Source: Pelagadaptatus sp034112445 | GTDB taxonomy: Bacteria > Pseudomonadota > Gammaproteobacteria > Pseudomonadales > Cellvibrionaceae | Assembly (NCBI GenBank): GCA_034112445.1 | Contig: JAWUVI010000019.1 | Span: 1-64,000, forward strand | Direction: 5' to 3' | Length of the DNA stretch: 64,000 nt | Shown here: piece by piece, positions 60,375 to 64,000 of the stretch | How positions within the stretch are numbered: position 1 is the stretch's first letter | How the letters are laid out: each line of letters opens with the position of its first letter | The notes under the pieces: generated by a model | The model's database searches: none | Told to the model about the DNA's origin: nothing | Seen by the model: the letters and a program-made list of their open reading frames with translations, nothing else | Position numbers and translations under genes: made by a program

Positions 60375-61994
60375 ATGAATAATATAAACATACTTGATTG
60401 CACCCTTCGGGACGGAGGCTATTACAACAATTGGTGCTTCCCAAGACCTCTCGTAGAAGACTATCTTACAGCAGCATTTAAATCAGGGATAAACCTTGTC
60501 GAAATCGGCCTAAGAACTTTAAAGAAAGATGGATTTAAAGGGCCTTACGCATATTCCTCTGATGATCATATCCGGTCTTTAAAATACCCACATGACCTTA
60601 AATTAGCTGTAATGATAAACGCGAATGAATTTTGCCACTTGACTAAAGATCAGCAAGAAACAGCCGTATGCTCCCTATTTTCTGTGGCTTCAGAATCTAC
60701 TATTTCATGGGTGCGTATTGCAGCCCATCTCGATGAAATATTAACAATCTACCCAACTATCAAAAAATTAAAAAGTCTAGGTTACAACATCGGTTTTAAT
60801 ATTATGCAAGCCAGCTTGCACCCCGAAAGTAAGCTGACCGAGGTGATTTCCCAGCTTGATAAGTGGGATGAAATAGAAGTTTTATATTTTGCTGACTCGT
60901 TAGGAAACATGCGAGAGCCCGACATAAAGAACATTTATGGGATCTTCAGCAGCGCATGGAGCAAAGCCATTGGCATCCATGCACACAACAACATGAACAA
61001 CGCACTTAATAACACATTACTGGCAAAGGAACTTGGAGCTACTTGGCTCGACTCAACTATAACTGGCATGGGGCGCGGAGCAGGAAACACAGAAACCGAG
61101 TATTTACTTATCGAAATAAGCGATAACTACCGCGATTACAGTCCAGACCCAATTTTCTCTCTAATTAGCAGGCACTTTTCTAAATTGCAGGAAAAGCATA
61201 AGTGGGGCAGCAACCTTTACTATTATATGGCTGCTCGAAGAGAGATACATCCAACCTACATTCAACAAATGCTCACCGATGAGAGGTATTCAAGTTCAGA
61301 AATATTGAATGTCATTCACTCCTTAGAAACTAAAGAGGCCACCTCATATAGTAAAAGAAGTTTGGACCTAGCGATTAATAAAACTTTTTCCTGCAAAGGT
61401 GGTGACTGGAACCCTGAGAACCTTGAGATGAAAACCGATACCGTGATGATCATTGCGGGGGGAAAATCATTATTTGAACATAAAGAAGGCGTCCTAAACT
61501 ACATCCAAGAAAATCAGCCTACTGTTATATCTTTAAATATTCTAAAGGATTTCCCAACCGAGGTTGTAGATTACTTTGCAGCATGCCATCCAACCAGATT
61601 ATCAGCTAATATTCATGATTATAGTCTGTCAAACAAGCCTCTAATTGCTCCTAAACATGCCCTTACGAAAGAATCATTAGAGACATTAAAATGCGGGAAA
61701 CTATTGGATTACGGACTTGAAATAGAAGAAGGTAAAATAAGTTCTCAACAGCTATATTGCACACTGCCTTCTCCTCTAGCGCTGAGTTATGCTCTAGCAT
61801 TTCTTAGCCAGCTAAAGCCTAAGAAGATCATCCTCTGCGGAGTTGACGGCTATGGGAACAACGACCCAAGACAAGTTCAGCCAAACCAAGCTATCAACTG
61901 GCTCAAATCAAAAAATACCGATATTGAATTAATTGCAGCCACGCCGACTACATATGATATCGAACAGCAATCGATTTACTCACCACTACTATGA
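60375..61994 (+). CDS. DRE-TIM aldolase fused to a C-terminal Rossmann-like domain
   Basis: 539 residues. About 1-300 is an HMGL-like aldolase: ILDCTLRDGGYYNNW holds the D8, R12 and D13 metal/catalytic set, YFADSLGNMR follows, and GIHAHNNMNNAL supplies metal ligands H202 and H204. Such enzymes join pyruvate or another acid to an aldehyde. Residues about 355-539 are a separate domain with DTVMIIAGGKSLFEHKEG and LKPKKIILCGVDGYGNNDPRQ, which recalls DUF115 or GT42 sialyltransferase-like Rossmann folds. It overlaps the KdsB-like gene by ATGA. The DNA is AT-richer than the LPS genes, hinting at transfer. The product is unknown; a keto-deoxy sugar acid is inferred. Confidence 0.82.
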   Translation: MNNINILDCTLRDGGYYNNWCFPRPLVEDYLTAAFKSGINLVEIGLRTLKKDGFKGPYAYSSDDHIRSLKYPHDLKLAVMINANEFCHLTKDQQETAVCSLFSVASESTISWVRIAAHLDEILTIYPTIKKLKSLGYNIGFNIMQASLHPESKLTEVISQLDKWDEIEVLYFADSLGNMREPDIKNIYGIFSSAWSKAIGIHAHNNMNNALNNTLLAKELGATWLDSTITGMGRGAGNTETEYLLIEISDNYRDYSPDPIFSLISRHFSKLQEKHKWGSNLYYYMAARREIHPTYIQQMLTDERYSSSEILNVIHSLETKEATSYSKRSLDLAINKTFSCKGGDWNPENLEMKTDTVMIIAGGKSLFEHKEGVLNYIQENQPTVISLNILKDFPTEVVDYFAACHPTRLSANIHDYSLSNKPLIAPKHALTKESLETLKCGKLLDYGLEIEEGKISSQQLYCTLPSPLALSYALAFLSQLKPKKIILCGVDGYGNNDPRQVQPNQAINWLKSKNTDIELIAATPTTYDIEQQSIYSPLL

Positions 61995-62716
61995 AAACCA
62001 TCATAATAATCCCAGCTCGTTATAAGTCTTCTAGGTTTCCCGGTAAGCCTCTAAAATTAATTCACAACATACCAATGATTGTGAGAGTTTGGAGTCAGTG
62101 CACAAAAGCTCTCGCGAAAGAGAACATTTACGTCGCTACTGATGATGAAAAAATTAAAAAATGCTGTATCGAAAATGGAATCCAGTATTTGATGACTTCA
62201 GACACCTGTTTGACGGGTACAGATAGGGTTCATGAAGCCTCACAAATGGTCGACGCAGACCTCTATATTAATGTTCAAGGTGACGAACCTTTAATTGACC
62301 CGCTAGACATAAAAGCAGTTATTAAAAACGCAGAAGAAAATCCTGGCACAATTATAAATGCAATGTGCAAGATTAAAACCGAAGCCGAATATAGGAGTTT
62401 AACTGTTCCTAAAGTTGTTTTCCGAGAGAATTACAGGCTTTTATATATGAGTCGATCCGCTATTCCTGGAAACAAGGATGAAAAATTCTCCTCTGCTTGG
62501 AAGCAGGTATGTATATACGCATTTAATCGTGCTGCCTTAGATTTATATGCGGCCAGAAACCACAAAACATTATTTGAAGACCACGAAGACATAGAGATAT
62601 TACGATTTTTGGAGATAGGAATGGACGTCAAAATGGTCGAAGTTTCTGAATCATCTATTGCCGTAGACATCCCTACTGATATTACGAGGGTAGAACTTGA
62701 ACTCAACAAGAGATAA
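61991..62716 (+). CDS. KdsB-like CMP-sugar acid synthetase
   Basis: 241 residues of the CMP-Kdo synthetase family: PARYKSSRFPGKPL (8-21), CLTGTDRVHEA (73-83), INVQGDEPLIDP (93-104) and MSRSAIPGN. KdsB activates Kdo with CTP. Here the gene is coupled to an aldolase and a HAD phosphatase in a low-GC cluster rather than with lpxK, so it may activate a different ulosonic acid. It could also be the genome's ordinary KdsB; the window does not decide. Confidence 0.88.
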   Translation: MKTIIIIPARYKSSRFPGKPLKLIHNIPMIVRVWSQCTKALAKENIYVATDDEKIKKCCIENGIQYLMTSDTCLTGTDRVHEASQMVDADLYINVQGDEPLIDPLDIKAVIKNAEENPGTIINAMCKIKTEAEYRSLTVPKVVFRENYRLLYMSRSAIPGNKDEKFSSAWKQVCIYAFNRAALDLYAARNHKTLFEDHEDIEILRFLEIGMDVKMVEVSESSIAVDIPTDITRVELELNKR

Positions 62717-63356
62717 ATTTTGGCCAAAATACTCTGTCGCTGTCTTTGATTGTGACGGCGTGATTTTAAATTCAAATTCAATTAAAAATAATGCTTTCAG
62801 AAAATCATTACAGGGTGAGCCAAGAGATAAAGTAGATGCCTTTATTGATTACCACAAAAATAATGGCGGAATATCAAGGTATATAAAGTTCAAATATTAT
62901 TTTGATATAATCAATCCATCAGAACTTAAAAATAATGAAGAGAGAATGTCTGCAGCACTTGACCGCTATGCAACAATAGTTAAACAAGATCTTTTGAACT
63001 GTGAATACATACCAGGGGCTATAGACTCAATTAAAGAACTTAAATCCCATAATATTCCAACATACATATGTTCCGGTGGAGATGAAGACGAGCTCAATGA
63101 GGTTTTTAATCATCGTAAAACATCTAACCTATTCAATAAAATATATGGATCACCAAAAAACAAAATAGACATTTTGAAAATATTAGAAAAGAAGCACAAC
63201 TTAACCAAAGGTGTTTTTTTTGGCGATTCAGAGTCGGATTATATCGCTGCCAATGAATTCGGCATGGACTTTATTTATGTTTATGGTGTTTCCGAATGGA
63301 TAGATGGGCATAAGCATAAAAACACAAAATCATTAGAAGACTTTAATAGTATTTGA
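62697..63356 (+). CDS. HAD-superfamily phosphatase
   Basis: 219 residues with motif I FDCDGVI (D18 nucleophile, D20 acid), motif II in YICSGGDEDE, the Lys in YGSPKNKIDIL and motif III FFGDSESDYIAA, so it is catalytically complete. The cap domain between residues 25 and 95 is helical. The start is TTG at 62697, supported by GAGGG (62686-62690); it overlaps the KdsB-like gene by 20 bases. It probably removes a phosphate from the sugar acid or its precursor. Confidence 0.87.
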   Translation: MNSTRDKFWPKYSVAVFDCDGVILNSNSIKNNAFRKSLQGEPRDKVDAFIDYHKNNGGISRYIKFKYYFDIINPSELKNNEERMSAALDRYATIVKQDLLNCEYIPGAIDSIKELKSHNIPTYICSGGDEDELNEVFNHRKTSNLFNKIYGSPKNKIDILKILEKKHNLTKGVFFGDSESDYIAANEFGMDFIYVYGVSEWIDGHKHKNTKSLEDFNSI

Positions 63357-63384
63357 ATTCAAATCAACGGATAACCAGCCTGCA

Positions 63385-64000
63385 ATGAACTTCTTTAACG
63401 AACAGATAATTAAAAGATACCTTAAAAAAAGAAGACGTAAAGGCCGGGGAATGAAAGGCAAGATTAATAGCCCTGTTCAATTTTTTAACGACTTAGAAAA
63501 AAACAATATTCCTTATGTTGTTTTGCGCTGGCATGATGAAGTCCCATTAACAAAGGGTGATATTCACGAATTCATAAACTCAAAAAATGACATTGATATC
63601 CTTCTTGAGCAAGGCCATGAAAACAAAATCGTTAAAATCCTAGCATCCAATAAGGGAAAATTAGATATAGATCTTTATACGGATACAGGAAGAAAAGGCT
63701 ATTCATACTTAGGATACCCATACTACCCCGTATGTATGGCTAAAGAGATTTTAAAGACCCGAGAAAACTTCTTAAGTTTCTATCAGCCGTCCCCCTACCT
63801 TTATGCTATTTCATTAATTTATCACATTGTATATCACAAAAGTCTAGACAGTGGATTACCCTCAGGGTTGGATAGCATTCCTCAAAAGCGTGCAGAAGAC
63901 AGGCATAACACCCTGGAGACGATCAATAATTTATTAAAAGATTCAAACATAGCCCAGCCGTTATTGGCCGACGAGTTAACCCTTAACAATTTGTATCTGA
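63385..64000 (+). CDS. Nucleotidyltransferase-like protein, truncated by the window end
   Basis: An open frame of 205 codons runs to the right edge without a stop. MNFFNEQIIKRYLKKRRRKG is a basic start; NNIPYVVLRWHDEVP and then KNDIDILL with a later KLDIDLY give the beta-strand acids of a minimal nucleotidyltransferase fold, as in proteins of unknown function in capsule loci. A start at the ATG 63451, with AAAGG upstream, is also possible. It follows the HAD gene by 28 bases. Function is not assigned. Confidence 0.75.
   Translation, partial: MNFFNEQIIKRYLKKRRRKGRGMKGKINSPVQFFNDLEKNNIPYVVLRWHDEVPLTKGDIHEFINSKNDIDILLEQGHENKIVKILASNKGKLDIDLYTDTGRKGYSYLGYPYYPVCMAKEILKTRENFLSFYQPSPYLYAISLIYHIVYHKSLDSGLPSGLDSIPQKRAEDRHNTLETINNLLKDSNIAQPLLADELTLNNLYL

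Overview
The window is chromosomal DNA of a gammaproteobacterium, probably a marine member of the Pseudomonadales/Oceanospirillales group with moderate GC. The evidence is gene order. The block hfq-miaA-mutL-amiB-tsaE-nnr with queG, the block nudF-yqiB-cpdA-yqiA-parE, and the series waaA / FAD oxidoreductase / aldo-keto reductase / hldE / msbA all match the order known from Pseudomonas-like genomes. I see no rRNA, tRNA, insertion sequence, phage gene or CRISPR array.

Layout. 1-8.2 kb: RNA chaperone, tRNA modification, mismatch repair, cell-wall amidase and metabolite repair genes, ending in the divergent queG. 8.3-10.8 kb: a membrane diguanylate cyclase, an alpha/beta hydrolase and a small membrane protein. 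10.9-12.8 kb: the overlapping queC-queD-queE operon, which makes the queuosine precursor that QueG later completes; its leader may be a preQ1-type riboswitch. 12.8-18.6 kb: two unknown membrane proteins, an RhlE-type helicase, DJ-1 and DTW-domain proteins, an old-yellow-enzyme homologue and an SDR. 18.7-23.8 kb: a valine/isobutyrate catabolic cluster (acyl-CoA dehydrogenase, enoyl-CoA hydratase, MaoC-like protein, 3-hydroxyisobutyryl-CoA hydrolase, MmsB), divergent from an AraC regulator. 25-35 kb: AbgT transporter, small outer-membrane-like protein, acylating aldehyde dehydrogenase, serine hydrolase, EttA, small soluble proteins, and a decayed arsenite methyltransferase (arsM) remnant.

35.4-50.8 kb is one long leftward gene run: membrane fusion protein, RND pump, MoxR ATPase, DUF58, DUF4381, two VWA proteins, TPR protein, BatD, then nudF-yqiB-cpdA-yqiA-parE. 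TolC diverges from its start, so a complete tripartite efflux pump sits at the head of an aerotolerance (Bat) operon, between tolC and nudF. 52.4-60.2 kb holds lipopolysaccharide genes (waaA, hldE, msbA, an acetyltransferase, a kinase-like protein). From 60.4 kb to the end the DNA is visibly AT-richer. It carries a surface-polysaccharide-like cluster: a DRE-TIM aldolase fused to a Rossmann-like domain, a KdsB-like CMP-sugar synthetase, a HAD phosphatase and a truncated nucleotidyltransferase-like gene. This looks like an uncharacterised route to a CMP-activated keto-acid sugar.

Three observations stand out. (1) Short tandem duplications of 13-22 bp sit on gene edges at seven places, with an eighth inside batD. 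Several duplicate the start-codon/Shine-Dalgarno region or the stop codon. The one before batA creates a 22-codon mini-ORF joined to both neighbours by ATGA overlaps. (2) Hfq carries Asp-Lys-Leu in place of the near-universal Tyr-Lys-His of its proximal RNA-binding site. (3) The 60.4-64 kb cluster described above. All functions are read from sequence motifs and gene order by eye; no database search was run.
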